From the NCBI GenBank assembly GCA_903859815.1, contig CAIOOA010000116.1, forward strand, positions 1 to 48,591: DNA of 48,591 nucleotides, given 5' to 3'. Source of the DNA: an uncultured Methylococcaceae bacterium (GTDB lineage: Bacteria > Pseudomonadota > Gammaproteobacteria > Methylococcales > Methylococcaceae). Of this stretch, positions 16,336 through 24,405 are shown piece after piece; position 1 is the first letter of the stretch; each line of letters starts with the position of its first letter. The notes under the pieces are model-generated. The model searched no databases. It was given only the letters and a program-made list of their open reading frames with translations, and was not told the DNA's origin. The position numbers and the translations under genes were made by a program.

Positions 16336-17631
16336 ATGTATATCAAGCGAATCATCCTTAAAAACATTCGCGGTTTTGAAGAATTGGATTTTGATCTGAC
16401 TCGATCAGATGGAAGTTATGCGGGTTGGACGGTTTTTACAGGAGATAATGGGTCGGGGAAAAGTGCTTTGCTTAAGGCTATTGCCATCGGGTTGGTGGGA
16501 AGAAAAACAGCTCTTGAGTTGCAGCCAAATTTTCAAGGATGGATTCAAAAAGGAGTGGATGAGGCAACTATTCAATTCATTGTAGAGCAAGATCGCCCTA
16601 GGCTTAAAATAGTTCCAGTAGGTTATATCTCCAAAGAAGAGGCAATTCAAGAAATTCCAATTAAAATTATATTAACGAAAGCTAAAAATGAAATAATACT
16701 GTCAGAAAATGATAATAACTATGATTTTAGGGTTGATCGCAACTTTGGGGATCATCCATGGTTCTCTTGTGGTTATGGTCCATTTAGGCGTTTATCTGGG
16801 GCATCCCAAGATGCCGCACGAAAAATGTTATTACCCACTACCGAAAGGTTTGCAACACTATTTGATGAAGCAGCATCCTTGGCCGAAGTTGATCACTGGT
16901 TGAGAGAACTGCATCGCAATTCTCAAGATGAAACAGGGACAAGGGAATCCGAAGAAGAAATTGAATTACTAGTTGAAATTATTCAACATGGACTGTTGCC
17001 TAATGAAATCACCCTAGATCGAGTGGATTCCAAAGGGTTATGGTTAAAGGATATAAATGGTGCTGAATTGGCATGGTCAGATATGAGTGATGGCTACCGT
17101 TCTATCTTAGCTGTACTCACGGATATTTTGCGACATATGATGAAACAAGAAAATTTTATTCGATGTTATCATGGAATAGGCCCGGATGGGAAATGGTTTA
17201 GCAAACAAAGCGGGGTAGTATTAATAGACGAAGTCGATGCCCATCTTCACCCTAAATGGCAGCAAAAGATTGGTTTCTGGCTCAAACGCCACTTCCCTAA
17301 TATTCAATTTTTAGTTACTACACATAGTCCGATTATTTGCCAAGCTGCCGATGACAACGGTCTATTTGTTTTACCTGAGATTAGTAGCCAAGACAAACCA
17401 CGAGCCTTGTCCAACGATGAATATAATAGAGTGATTGCCTCAAGGCCCGACACAATATTACTGACTTCGGCATTTGGACTGCAAAATACCCGTTCACCTC
17501 GCATTGTAGAAGCTCGGGCAAAATATGCAAAACTCAAAGCAAAAAAGCGTACAGGCGCAATTTTGACTCCAGAAGAGGAGACGAATCTGAGTGAGCTTAA
17601 GTTGCTGAGTGAAATTGAAGAGGAATTATAA
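16336..17631 (+). CDS. ptuA: Septu-like defence ATPase (PtuA family)
   Basis: A 431-residue ABC/SMC-like ATPase. It shows the RecF-type N-terminal IKRIILKNIRGFEEL, a Walker A GDNGSGKS (36-43), an ABC signature-like MSDGYRSIL (about 249-257), Walker B VVLIDEVDAHLHP (about 294-306) and an H-loop TTHSP (about 327-331). The HNH gene starts 3 bp after the stop. ATPase plus HNH nuclease in this order is the Septu anti-phage layout, also used by the effector pair of some retrons. No retron reverse transcriptase is adjacent, so plain Septu is the better reading. Base composition is more AT-rich than in neighbouring housekeeping genes, consistent with transfer. Confidence 0.85.
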   Translation: MYIKRIILKNIRGFEELDFDLTRSDGSYAGWTVFTGDNGSGKSALLKAIAIGLVGRKTALELQPNFQGWIQKGVDEATIQFIVEQDRPRLKIVPVGYISKEEAIQEIPIKIILTKAKNEIILSENDNNYDFRVDRNFGDHPWFSCGYGPFRRLSGASQDAARKMLLPTTERFATLFDEAASLAEVDHWLRELHRNSQDETGTRESEEEIELLVEIIQHGLLPNEITLDRVDSKGLWLKDINGAELAWSDMSDGYRSILAVLTDILRHMMKQENFIRCYHGIGPDGKWFSKQSGVVLIDEVDAHLHPKWQQKIGFWLKRHFPNIQFLVTTHSPIICQAADDNGLFVLPEISSQDKPRALSNDEYNRVIASRPDTILLTSAFGLQNTRSPRIVEARAKYAKLKAKKRTGAILTPEEETNLSELKLLSEIEEEL

Positions 17632-17634
17632 ACC

Positions 17635-18375
17635 GTGCGTAAGATAAATCGTATTCCATTGTCAGCAACTGTAATAGCATATCTTAAGCAAAGACAACAA
17701 CGGGTAAATCATAAACTGATCGAAGGAAATTTAGATACTACTCAAGAATGGAGCAGTGCTAGGCAGACCAAAAACATGGGAGATATTCTTTCAGCACTTC
17801 GGCAAATGATTGGAAAACACGAACGCTGCATGTATTGCTTGGATTCCCACGGCTCAGACATTGAACATTTCCGCCCTAAATCTCTTTATCCAAAAAGGAT
17901 GTTCCTCTGGCGCAACCTACTATTGTGTTGCACCGAGTGTGGACGGTTTAAAGGCAATCAATTCCCTTTAGATGGCAAACGCCCGTTGTTAATCGACCCA
18001 AGCAAAGAGGAACCTTGGCGATATTTGGATTTTGACCCAGACACTGGAAATATAACCGCCCGGTTTGATCTGCAAACTTATGAGTATTTTGCCAAAGGAG
18101 AGAAAACCGTCGAGGTTCTTCAACTTGACCGGCGTGAGGCATTGGCTGCTGGTTACATAAAGACTTATCACAGACTAAGCAATAAAATCCAGAGGTTTCT
18201 GAATGAACCCTATCCGTTAGCTAATAATTTCATTAATGAGTTAAAAGAAGCAGATGACCATGGTTTGTTGGGCTGGTGCTTTCTCGGCACAGGCCAGAAT
18301 GAGATGCCATTTAAAGAATTCAAACAACAGCATTCCACACTATGGCTTGATTGTGCAAGGGCGTTGGGTTATTGA
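17635..18375 (+). CDS. ptuB: Septu-like HNH endonuclease (PtuB family)
   Basis: The 246-residue protein has an HNH nuclease core: C-x2-C (C65, C68), DIEHFRPK (75-82, containing the likely catalytic His), and WRNLLLCCTECGRFKG (92-107) with Asn and zinc-binding cysteines. This matches the HNH type paired with PtuA ATPases (the retron/Septu HNH family). The start is GTG 17635, 3 bp after ptuA, indicating translational coupling. It is expected to form a complex with PtuA that cuts nucleic acid on phage infection; the trigger is unknown. Confidence 0.85.
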   Translation: MRKINRIPLSATVIAYLKQRQQRVNHKLIEGNLDTTQEWSSARQTKNMGDILSALRQMIGKHERCMYCLDSHGSDIEHFRPKSLYPKRMFLWRNLLLCCTECGRFKGNQFPLDGKRPLLIDPSKEEPWRYLDFDPDTGNITARFDLQTYEYFAKGEKTVEVLQLDRREALAAGYIKTYHRLSNKIQRFLNEPYPLANNFINELKEADDHGLLGWCFLGTGQNEMPFKEFKQQHSTLWLDCARALGY

Positions 18376-18407
18376 GGCCAACTTAGTACGGAGCATTTTG
18401 ATACTTT

Positions 18408-18665
18408 ATGTACGTAGTTTTCTACCGAAAATCCGCCCAAAAAGCATTACTTAAACTATCTAGCGATATTCGCGCTGAATTCCAGCAAGCTTTTCAGTTG
18501 CTGGCGGAAAATCCTACAAGGCGCGATTTAGACGTTAAAAGTTTGCAAGGACGGGAAGGATATCGCTTACGCATTAGACAATGGCGAGCTATTTATCGAG
18601 TGGAGTCAGAACGCCTAGTAATTATGGTTTTAGATATTGGTTCACGGGGAGATATTTACAAATGA
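18408..18665 (+). CDS. RelE/ParE-family toxin
   Basis: The 85-residue protein has the short RelE fold: a basic N-terminal strand and helix (FYRKSAQKALLKLSSDIRAE), a central LDVKSLQGREGYRLRIRQWR, and the final strand YRVE...VIMVLDIGSRGDIY. Conserved R/K residues of the YRLRIRQWRAIY block are present. Toxins of this type are mRNA interferases or gyrase poisons. The next gene overlaps its stop by 4 bp (ATGA) and encodes the antitoxin, so the order is toxin first, as in the higBA type. Confidence 0.85.
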   Translation: MYVVFYRKSAQKALLKLSSDIRAEFQQAFQLLAENPTRRDLDVKSLQGREGYRLRIRQWRAIYRVESERLVIMVLDIGSRGDIYK

Positions 18666-19039
18666 ACGCTAAACTGCAAATCATCCAAAGAGATGGAAAG
18701 CCTGAGTGGGCAGTTATACCCTATGATGAATATGAACGTTTATCTGCAATGGCAGAGAATTACGAAGATATCCGGGCTTATGACGAGGCGATGAGAGAAC
18801 TAAAAGAAGGTGAAGAATTAGTCCCTACCACTGTGGTTGATAGACTCATTGATGGTGAATCTCCTTTAAAGGTTTGGCGGGAACATCGAGGATTCACGCT
18901 CATGCAAATGGCTGAACAGGTCAATACTGACGAGTCCACACTCTTTCGCATTGAAGAAAGCGGTGAGAAACTACCATTCGATTTGCAGACCCATTTGGCA
19001 GCCATTTTAAACATTGACACAGATGATTTGAGCATTTAA
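18662..19039 (+). CDS. HTH-type antitoxin paired with the RelE-like toxin
   Basis: The 125-residue protein has a Phd-like N-terminal strand region (PEWAVIPYDEYERLSAM) followed by an acidic helix, and a C-terminal XRE helix-turn-helix (FTLMQMAEQVNTDESTLFRI, about 80-99). The antitoxin should bind the toxin and repress the operon. ATG 18662 overlaps the toxin stop. The in-frame sequence upstream of it would overlap the toxin deeply and was not used. Confidence 0.85.
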   Translation: MNAKLQIIQRDGKPEWAVIPYDEYERLSAMAENYEDIRAYDEAMRELKEGEELVPTTVVDRLIDGESPLKVWREHRGFTLMQMAEQVNTDESTLFRIEESGEKLPFDLQTHLAAILNIDTDDLSI

Positions 19040-19125
19040 CCAATTAAACCTCATCAATTCTTTCAGACTTGATCATTTGTCGATAAATTGATTTTTTTCT
19101 CTATGTAACTAGCGTGGTTAAGATA

Positions 19126-19305
19126 ATGCAACTGTTAAAACAAGAAGCGATTAATATTATTTCCAAACTTCCTGATAATGCGGACATGGAAGAAATCATG
19201 TACCGTCTTTATGTACTCGAAAATATCCGACGAGGGCAGCTTGACTCAGAACTTGGCAAAACCACTCCAGCAGAAGAAGTATTGCGGATAATCGAAACAT
19301 GGTAA
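19126..19305 (+). CDS. Small antitoxin-like protein (partner of the broken ParE-type gene)
   Basis: A 59-residue, mostly helical protein (MQLLKQEAINIISKLPDNAD, MEEIMYRLYVLENIRRGQ) ending ETW. It overlaps the start of a ParE-type toxin gene by 7 bp, the usual antitoxin-toxin layout. An upstream GTG (19114) would add four residues. Because the toxin has an internal stop, this antitoxin is probably an orphan. Confidence 0.7.
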   Translation: MQLLKQEAINIISKLPDNADMEEIMYRLYVLENIRRGQLDSELGKTTPAEEVLRIIETW

Positions 19306-19589
19306 AGTGGTCTGACCATGCACTTGCTCAGTTGCAAGATATTCATGACTATATCGAAAAAAATTCACCCCTTTACGCTAAGAGAGTTGCCTTAACATTG
19401 GTGCAGAAAAGTCTGCCATTAGACGATTTGCCACGATTAGGCAAGATTGTGCCAGAATTAAACTAAGATGCCATTAGAGAACTATCGGTTTATTCTTATC
19501 GCTTGATATATGAAATTAAGAGTCAATATATAGAAGTTCTGGCTGTTATCCATAAGCGCCGTGATTTACAAGCTGACGATATTTTTTAA
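19299..19589 (+). pseudogene. ParE/RelE-type toxin broken by an in-frame TAA
   Basis: Read through, the frame gives 95 sense codons and one internal stop: MVKWSDHALAQLQDIHDYIE, then LPRLGKIVPELN, stop (19464-19466), DAIRELSVYSYRLIYEIKSQ and VLAVIHKRRDL. The conserved order (PRxGxxVPEL..xxIRExxVxxYRLIYxI..VLxVxHxRR) is that of ParE toxins, with the stop just before the conserved IRE. One substitution (for example GAA to TAA) would explain it. The remnant shows no other damage. Confidence 0.8.
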
Positions 19590-19638
19590 TCCGTTGGCAT
19601 ATTTTTAGGATTTATCAATATAGTCTTATATTCACACT

Positions 19639-20970
19639 ATGTCCAAACACCGCAACCGTAAATCCATACCCACCACCCCCGTCGCTGCTAGGATTGAATC
19701 CTTTGCCCATGATTTGCGGGGTGTTACTCACGTTAACAACAAGGCGGTCTTTGTCGATGGCGCTTTGCCGGGTGAAGAAGTGGAGTTTGTCTATACTGAC
19801 ATCCGCCGTGATTTTGCCGAGGCTCGCATTGAACGGGTCATCTCCCCTGCCCCCAACCGGATTGAACCGCGCTGCCCGCATTTTGGGCTTTGCGGCGGTT
19901 GCAGCTTGCAACATTTGGACGAAGCCGAACAGATTAGTATCAAACAAAATTTGTTGATGGAGCAATTCCGTCGTATCGGCAAGGTGGAGCCAGCAGAAAT
20001 TTGGCCCCCGTTGACCGGTCCGCATTGGGGTTATCGCCACAAGGCTAGGCTGGGCGTTAAATGGGTGGCGAAAAAAAGCAAAGTGTTGGTCGGTTTTAGG
20101 GAGAAGGCCAGTTCCTTTCTTGCCGAACTGGAAACCTGCCTAGTCTTACATCCCAAAGTAGGCGAGCATTTACAAGACCTCTCGGCTTTGATCGAATCCT
20201 TGAGCATTCGTGACCAGATTCCGCAGATTGAAGTGGCGGTGGGTGACGAACGCGCTGCGTTAGTATTCCGGGTGTTGACACCGCCAAGCCCCGAAGACTT
20301 GGAATGGCTTCGTGGCTTTGCCCAGCGTTTCGAATTCGACCTGTATTTGCAACCCAAGGGGCCGGATTCGATAGTTGCGTTATGGCCTGACAATCCACCA
20401 TTGTTAGGTTATCAACTAGCGTACAATAACGTTCAGTTTCGTTTCAAGCCCACTGATTTTACTCAGGTCAATGTTGCCATCAACCGAAAAATGGTCAATC
20501 GCGTCATGGAGACGCTAGACCCACAAGCAACGGATGAAATCTTGGATTTGTTTTGTGGCATCGGCAATTTCACCTTGCCTTTGGCACGAAAAGCCGCTCA
20601 TGTCATTGGCATCGAGGGGGGAGCGGATGCCGTGGCACGGGCAAGGCAAAACGCGGCGGACAATGGCTTGGATAATGTGTCGTTCCATGTTGCCGATCTG
20701 ACCCAAGAGCAAGATTCCACGCTGTGGGCCAATCGACAATATGACAAGGTGCTGCTCGACCCGTCCCGCGCCGGGGCGATGGAAATCTTGGCGTATGCCA
20801 AAAAATGGGCTGCTTCACGAATTGTCTATGTTTCCTGCAATCCTTCGACTTTGGCCCGTGATACGGGTATTTTGGTTAACGAACTGGGTTACCGATTGGT
20901 GAAAGCCGGGGTCATGGATATGTTCCCGCATACTACCCATGTTGAGTCTATTGCCTTGTTTGAACGGTGA
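19639..20970 (+). CDS. rlmD: 23S rRNA (uracil-1939-C5)-methyltransferase
   Basis: The 443-residue protein matches RlmD (RumA): an N-terminal TRAM domain (about 12-70), a 4Fe-4S cluster site (C79, C85, C88 in CPHFGLCGGC, and C167), the SAM motif DLFCGIGNFTLPLA (about 304-317), DPSRAG, and the catalytic Cys in YVSCNPSTLARD. The general-base Glu is in HVESIALFER at the C terminus. It methylates U1939 of 23S rRNA. It lies 3 bp before the L,D-transpeptidase gene, so the two probably share a transcript. Confidence 0.95.
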   Translation: MSKHRNRKSIPTTPVAARIESFAHDLRGVTHVNNKAVFVDGALPGEEVEFVYTDIRRDFAEARIERVISPAPNRIEPRCPHFGLCGGCSLQHLDEAEQISIKQNLLMEQFRRIGKVEPAEIWPPLTGPHWGYRHKARLGVKWVAKKSKVLVGFREKASSFLAELETCLVLHPKVGEHLQDLSALIESLSIRDQIPQIEVAVGDERAALVFRVLTPPSPEDLEWLRGFAQRFEFDLYLQPKGPDSIVALWPDNPPLLGYQLAYNNVQFRFKPTDFTQVNVAINRKMVNRVMETLDPQATDEILDLFCGIGNFTLPLARKAAHVIGIEGGADAVARARQNAADNGLDNVSFHVADLTQEQDSTLWANRQYDKVLLDPSRAGAMEILAYAKKWAASRIVYVSCNPSTLARDTGILVNELGYRLVKAGVMDMFPHTTHVESIALFER

Positions 20971-20973
20971 ACC

Positions 20974-21465
20974 ATGGAAACACCTAAGTGTTATCTACAT
21001 GTCAGCATTCCCGACCAAAAACTGTCCGTCATTGAAAATGGTGAAATTGTAAAAACCTTCCCCGTTTCAACCGCCAAGAACGGGCCGGGCGAACAAATGG
21101 GTTCGGGTTGCACTCCTCGTGGTTGGCATGTCATTCGTGCCAAAATCGGCAAAGACGCACCTGCCAATGCCGTGTTCATCGGCAGACGACATACAGGCGA
21201 GAGTTACAGTGCCGATTTAGCCGCCCGATTTCCTGAACGTGACTGGATACTGACCCGGATACTCTGGCTAGGAGGATTGGAGCCGGGCCTTAATCGTTAT
21301 CATGAGGTCGATACGGCTTGGCGTTATATTTATATTCATGGCAGCCCGGATCATGGGGTGACAGGCCAACCACAATCTCACGGGTGCATTCGCATGAAAA
21401 CATCTGATCTGTTGGAATTATTTGACTTGGTTGATGCGGGGATTCGGGTTTTGATCGTAGCTTGA
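20974..21465 (+). CDS. L,D-transpeptidase (YkuD family)
   Basis: The 163-residue protein has the YkuD catalytic signature HGSPDH followed by SHGCIRM (His and Cys of the active site, Cys at about residue 137). The N-terminal strands (LHVSIPDQKLSVIENGEIVK) are typical. No signal peptide is visible, so it may be cytoplasmic or exported in an unusual way; some short YbiS/ErfK-like proteins are annotated this way. The family cross-links meso-diaminopimelate residues in peptidoglycan or attaches lipoproteins. Confidence 0.9.
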   Translation: METPKCYLHVSIPDQKLSVIENGEIVKTFPVSTAKNGPGEQMGSGCTPRGWHVIRAKIGKDAPANAVFIGRRHTGESYSADLAARFPERDWILTRILWLGGLEPGLNRYHEVDTAWRYIYIHGSPDHGVTGQPQSHGCIRMKTSDLLELFDLVDAGIRVLIVA

Positions 21466-21625
21466 GGCAACAGGGGTGATTCAAACTGGAATCTATTCCG
21501 ATTTTTCTTGTTGTTGAAATCGCGAGGTGGAAGCGTACAATGTCCCCGCCAAATTCATTTGTGTCGTGAGCGTTTATTCTCCGGTCAGTTGCGGTGAACG
21601 TGAAGGAGTTCTTGATAAGGGGCTT

Positions 21626-21641
21626 TGGCGCAAGCATTGTT
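21626..21641 (+). promoter_or_regulatory. Possible sigma-54-like promoter of the first PEP-CTERM gene
   Basis: tggcgcaagcattgtt resembles the -24/-12 pattern TGGCAC-N5-TTGC, but the -12 is TTGT. It lies 24 bp before the ATG, and its counterpart at 23251-23266 is at the same place before the paralogue. PEP-CTERM genes are often under PrsR/sigma-54 control. The imperfect -12 keeps confidence low. Confidence 0.3.
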
Positions 21642-21664
21642 CAACCACAAGAGGAGAAAACTCC

Positions 21665-22414
21665 ATGAAGCAAGCCAAACCTTCCAATACTTTCGCTAAT
21701 GCTTGGTCAAATGCCGAGAAGCTGGCACTGGCGACTGGCTCCTTGTCGCTGCTGTCGTTCGGCGCACAAGCTGAGATCATTTATACCGCCAACCCGGTGA
21801 CGATAGACTTCACTCACACAACTGGAATAGGGAATGCCATCACTTGGTCAGTGGATGGTAGCCATCCCACGTTTAAACTTTTTAATATTAACGGTTTCGG
21901 GTCTTTTTTCTTGGTCTTATCCTCAGCGGGTTCCTTGTTAGGCCGGGGATTGGTTCGTCAAGATACCCAAGGTGCTGATAACATAAGGTTTGTCAATCTG
22001 GGCGCAGGTTTTGGGGTTGGACCCTCGCTCGCCGCTGGTTATAACTTTGGCGGGAGAGCAAATGATAGATCCATGTTGTCTAGGTTAGGTGCTAATCCAA
22101 AGATAACACCTAATCCTAAAAATTTCACCACTGGGGTGAACGGCTTTTTCGGTTTCCGGTTTACCGATACGGGCTTGACGAACGAGTTTTACGGTTGGGC
22201 GGAACTGAACTTGGATACGGCCAGCCCCGGCACCGTGACCATCAACCGCTGGGCTTACAACAATGTGGCAGGCCAGTCGATCAAGGTGGGCCAGACGACT
22301 GGAGACAATCCAAGCAATGTCCCCGAACCCGGCACCTTGTCGCTAACCCTGCTCGGCCTAGGAGCGGGCGGTGTCCGGGCGTGGCGCAAGCGCAAACTGG
22401 CGTTGGCGGCGTGA
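21665..22414 (+). CDS. PEP-CTERM sorting-domain protein, paralogue A
   Basis: The 249-residue exported protein has an N-terminal signal (LALATGSLSLLSFGAQA, about 20-37), a beta-rich body with GVNGFFGFRFTDTGL and FYGWAELNLDTASPGTVTIN, and a C-terminal PEP-CTERM tail: VPEPGTLSLTLLGLGAGG followed by RAWRKRK. PEP-CTERM proteins are processed by exosortase EpsH/XrtA and are linked to exopolysaccharide and biofilm in Gram-negative bacteria. ATG 21665 follows AAGAGGAGAA. A paralogue with conserved upstream DNA lies at 23291. The body matches a group of small uncharacterised PEP-CTERM proteins. Confidence 0.92.
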   Translation: MKQAKPSNTFANAWSNAEKLALATGSLSLLSFGAQAEIIYTANPVTIDFTHTTGIGNAITWSVDGSHPTFKLFNINGFGSFFLVLSSAGSLLGRGLVRQDTQGADNIRFVNLGAGFGVGPSLAAGYNFGGRANDRSMLSRLGANPKITPNPKNFTTGVNGFFGFRFTDTGLTNEFYGWAELNLDTASPGTVTINRWAYNNVAGQSIKVGQTTGDNPSNVPEPGTLSLTLLGLGAGGVRAWRKRKLALAA

Positions 22415-22420
22415 GGAGAA

Positions 22421-22453
22421 AGACCGACTCGGTTTCAACAACCGAGTCGGTCT
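22421..22453 (+). terminator. Hairpin after PEP-CTERM gene A
   Basis: Perfect 14-bp arms (agaccgactcggtt and its complement) around a 5-nt loop, 7 bp after the stop. No T-run follows. Nearly the same hairpin occurs after the genes ending at 24055 and 28501. Confidence 0.6.
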
Positions 22454-22498
22454 GAAATGTTTGATCGTTTCCACGCTCCGCGTCACTGTCATTATCAG

Positions 22499-22888
22499 TT
22501 AAGAAATTGCCAACCGGGCTAAATAACCCGACCGTGATTCCCCGGCAGCCTTGGCACGGGCATCCACATGGCGCAAAACCCTGCGCGGCAGGGTAATGTC
22601 TATTTGTTCCAGCGTATCGTCGAGTAGGACGGGATCAACCGTCACCAACGCCCAGACCCAATCGCGGAATTCAGGGTAAGCCTCGCGCAGAGTGCCTAGG
22701 CTGGAGGCGGGCGGTATGGTCCCGCCCTGATCCAAGGTGGTTTCCATCCAAGCGAGTACGGCACTTTCCGCGTTGACCATGGCTTCATCCAAGGTATCGC
22801 CGGCGGAAAAACAACCGGGTAAATCTGGCACAACCACGCCATAAGCGTGAGTCGCGTCGCCGGGTTCAATGGCAATGGGATAGCGCAT
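22499..22888 (-). CDS. hicB: HicB-family antitoxin
   Basis: The 129-residue protein has a HicB degraded RNase-H-like domain (YGVVVPDLPGCFSAGDTLDE, AMVNAESAVLAWMETTLDQG) followed by a C-terminal ribbon-helix-helix (DITLPRRVLRHVDARAKAAG, ESRSGYLARLA) for DNA binding. It neutralises HicA. It begins 10 bp downstream of hicA on the minus strand. Order toxin-antitoxin is normal for hicAB. Confidence 0.92.
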   Translation of the reverse strand: MRYPIAIEPGDATHAYGVVVPDLPGCFSAGDTLDEAMVNAESAVLAWMETTLDQGGTIPPASSLGTLREAYPEFRDWVWALVTVDPVLLDDTLEQIDITLPRRVLRHVDARAKAAGESRSGYLARLAIS

Positions 22889-22898
22889 AATTGGACAC

Positions 22899-23078
22899 CT
22901 AAATACCAGCTTGTTTGCGAATGGAGCGCACGGTTCCGGGCGGCAAGTCCTTCTTTGGATGTGGCACGACCACGATACCGCTGCGTTGCGGGTGGGTGAA
23001 AATATGATGTGAGCCGTTGATGCGGTTTAGCACCCAACCAACTGCCTTGATGTCCCGAATCAAATCCGCGCTGTTCAT
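22899..23078 (-). CDS. hicA: HicA-family mRNA interferase toxin
   Basis: The 59-residue protein has the dsRNA-binding-like HicA fold with the catalytic His in INGSHHIFTHP and the basic KKDLPPGTVRSIRKQAGI tail. It cleaves mRNA when free of HicB. I chose ATG 23078 (MNSADLIRDIKAVGW), the family-typical start, over the first in-frame ATG six codons upstream. The pair lies on the opposite strand between the two duplicated PEP-CTERM genes, so it probably inserted after the duplication or was carried with it. Confidence 0.9.
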   Translation of the reverse strand: MNSADLIRDIKAVGWVLNRINGSHHIFTHPQRSGIVVVPHPKKDLPPGTVRSIRKQAGI

Positions 23079-23250
23079 GGCAAACATTTTACACATTGAA
23101 CCGGCAAATCGGTATCAATTTTGATTTATCTTGTTGTTGAAATCGCGGGGGGGTGGGTAGAATATACCCGCCAAAATCGATTGCGTCGAGAGTGTTCGTA
23201 CTCCGATCTGTTGCGGTGAACGTGCCGGAATTCTCGATGTGGGGGCTTTT

Positions 23251-23266
23251 TGGTGCGAGCATTGTC
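23251..23266 (+). promoter_or_regulatory. Possible sigma-54-like promoter of the second PEP-CTERM gene
   Basis: tggtgcgagcattgtc occupies the same place, 25 bp before the ATG, as the site at 21626-21641. The surrounding upstream DNA of both genes is similar over about 170 bp, which keeps this element under some constraint or reflects recent duplication. Confidence 0.3.
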
Positions 23267-23290
23267 AACAAATAAGAGGAGAAAAACTCC

Positions 23291-24055
23291 ATGAAGCAAA
23301 CCAAACCTTCCACTACGTTCACTAACACCAGGTCAGATGCCGAAAAGCTGGCGCTGGCGACGGGTTCCTTGTCGGCCTTGTCGCTGCTGGCATTCGGTGC
23401 GCAAGCCGACATCATCTATACCGTTAGCCCAATATCGATAAACTTTAATCACGCAACTGGAATAGGAAATGGTGTCACTTGGTCAGTGGATGGCACAAAC
23501 CCCACGTTTAAACTTTGGATAAACAGTGGAAATAGTGACTTTATCAACTTAAAATCAGATGACGGGTTGCTTGGGCGGGGGTTAGTGCAGAAAACTTCCC
23601 AAACCACCTATGGTTTTATCAAATTGCCGACGGGGTTTGTAGTCGGCCCCACGCTCGTGGCTGGCTACGGCCTACGCGCTGGTGGATCTGTGGGTGATAG
23701 ATCCTTGTTACAGAGGAAAAATACTGGTGCCATACAAATTAGTGCCAATGCTAAAAACTTCACCAGTGGGGTGAACGGCTTTTTTGGCTTCCGGTTTACC
23801 GATGCGGGCTTGACGAACCAATTTTACGGTTGGGCTGAATTGAATCTAGATACGGCCAGCCCCGGCACTGCGACCATCAACCGCTGGGCCTACGAGTCTT
23901 GCCAAGGCCAAGGTATCTCCGTAGGCTCGACTGGCGGCGGGGCGACTTGCGGTGGCTCAGTCCCCGAACCCGGCACTCTCTCGCTAACCCTGCTTGGTCT
24001 AGGAGCCGGCGGTGTCCGCGCATGGCGCAAGCGCAAACAGGCGTTGGCGGCGTAA
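23291..24055 (+). CDS. PEP-CTERM sorting-domain protein, paralogue B
   Basis: The 254-residue protein is a paralogue of the one at 21665-22414: it shares the start MKQ-KPS-TF, the signal region (LALATGSLSALSLLAFGAQA), FTSGVNGFFGFRFTDAGL and FYGWAELNLDTASPGTATIN, and the sorting tail with VPEPGTLSLTLLGLGAGG and RAWRKRK. The middle third is more divergent (residues about 70-150), and a short Gly-rich insert with two Cys (GGGATCGGS) precedes the tail. The ribosome-binding site AAGAGGAGAA is the same. Tandem duplication of gene plus upstream region is clear. Confidence 0.92.
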   Translation: MKQTKPSTTFTNTRSDAEKLALATGSLSALSLLAFGAQADIIYTVSPISINFNHATGIGNGVTWSVDGTNPTFKLWINSGNSDFINLKSDDGLLGRGLVQKTSQTTYGFIKLPTGFVVGPTLVAGYGLRAGGSVGDRSLLQRKNTGAIQISANAKNFTSGVNGFFGFRFTDAGLTNQFYGWAELNLDTASPGTATINRWAYESCQGQGISVGSTGGGATCGGSVPEPGTLSLTLLGLGAGGVRAWRKRKQALAA

Positions 24056-24064
24056 TACGAAAGA

Positions 24065-24092
24065 CCGACTCGGTTTAAAAAAACCGAGTCGG
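24065..24092 (+). terminator. Hairpin after PEP-CTERM gene B
   Basis: Twelve-bp perfect arms (ccgactcggttt and complement) with a short A-rich loop, 10 bp after the stop. Same family as 22421-22453 and 28505-28537. Confidence 0.55.
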
Positions 24093-24180
24093 CCTTGCAC
24101 TGTTCACAGCGTATCTTGTCCTTTGCATCACGGAAAAGTAAACTAAACTTCCGCCAATCCCTGCTGCTAGGAACAAGACT

Positions 24181-24405
24181 ATGCCCAACCGCTTTGAACT
24201 CATCGCCCAAAAAGCCTCCGCCTTACCCTTGGAGATTCAGGATGAAATAGCCGAGCAATGGTTGGAGGATATCGAAAACGAACTGAACTGGCAGAAAACC
24301 CTACAACAACCCCAAGATAAGTTGGTAGCATTGGCACGGGAAGCCTTGCGCCAGTCCGCAAACGGGGAAACTCAGGCATTGGGATTTGATGTAGCCCGGA
24401 TGTAG
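24181..24405 (+). CDS. Orphan antitoxin-like protein with repeat-derived C terminus
   Basis: A 74-residue acidic helical protein (FELIAQKASALPLEIQDEIA, EQWLEDIENELNWQKTLQQP) that resembles small antitoxins encoded upstream of RelE/ParE toxins. Such proteins usually end in a GFD-E-L-like tail; here the last residues (VARM) are encoded by the palindromic element at 24391-24475 and no toxin gene follows. The element therefore probably replaced the end of the gene and the start of the toxin. It may be an inactive remnant. Confidence 0.65.
   Translation: MPNRFELIAQKASALPLEIQDEIAEQWLEDIENELNWQKTLQQPQDKLVALAREALRQSANGETQALGFDVARM

Noticed and set aside
16336-18375. Retron system using the ATPase and HNH pair
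   Set aside because: No reverse transcriptase or msr-msd region lies next to the pair, so the Septu assignment is preferred.
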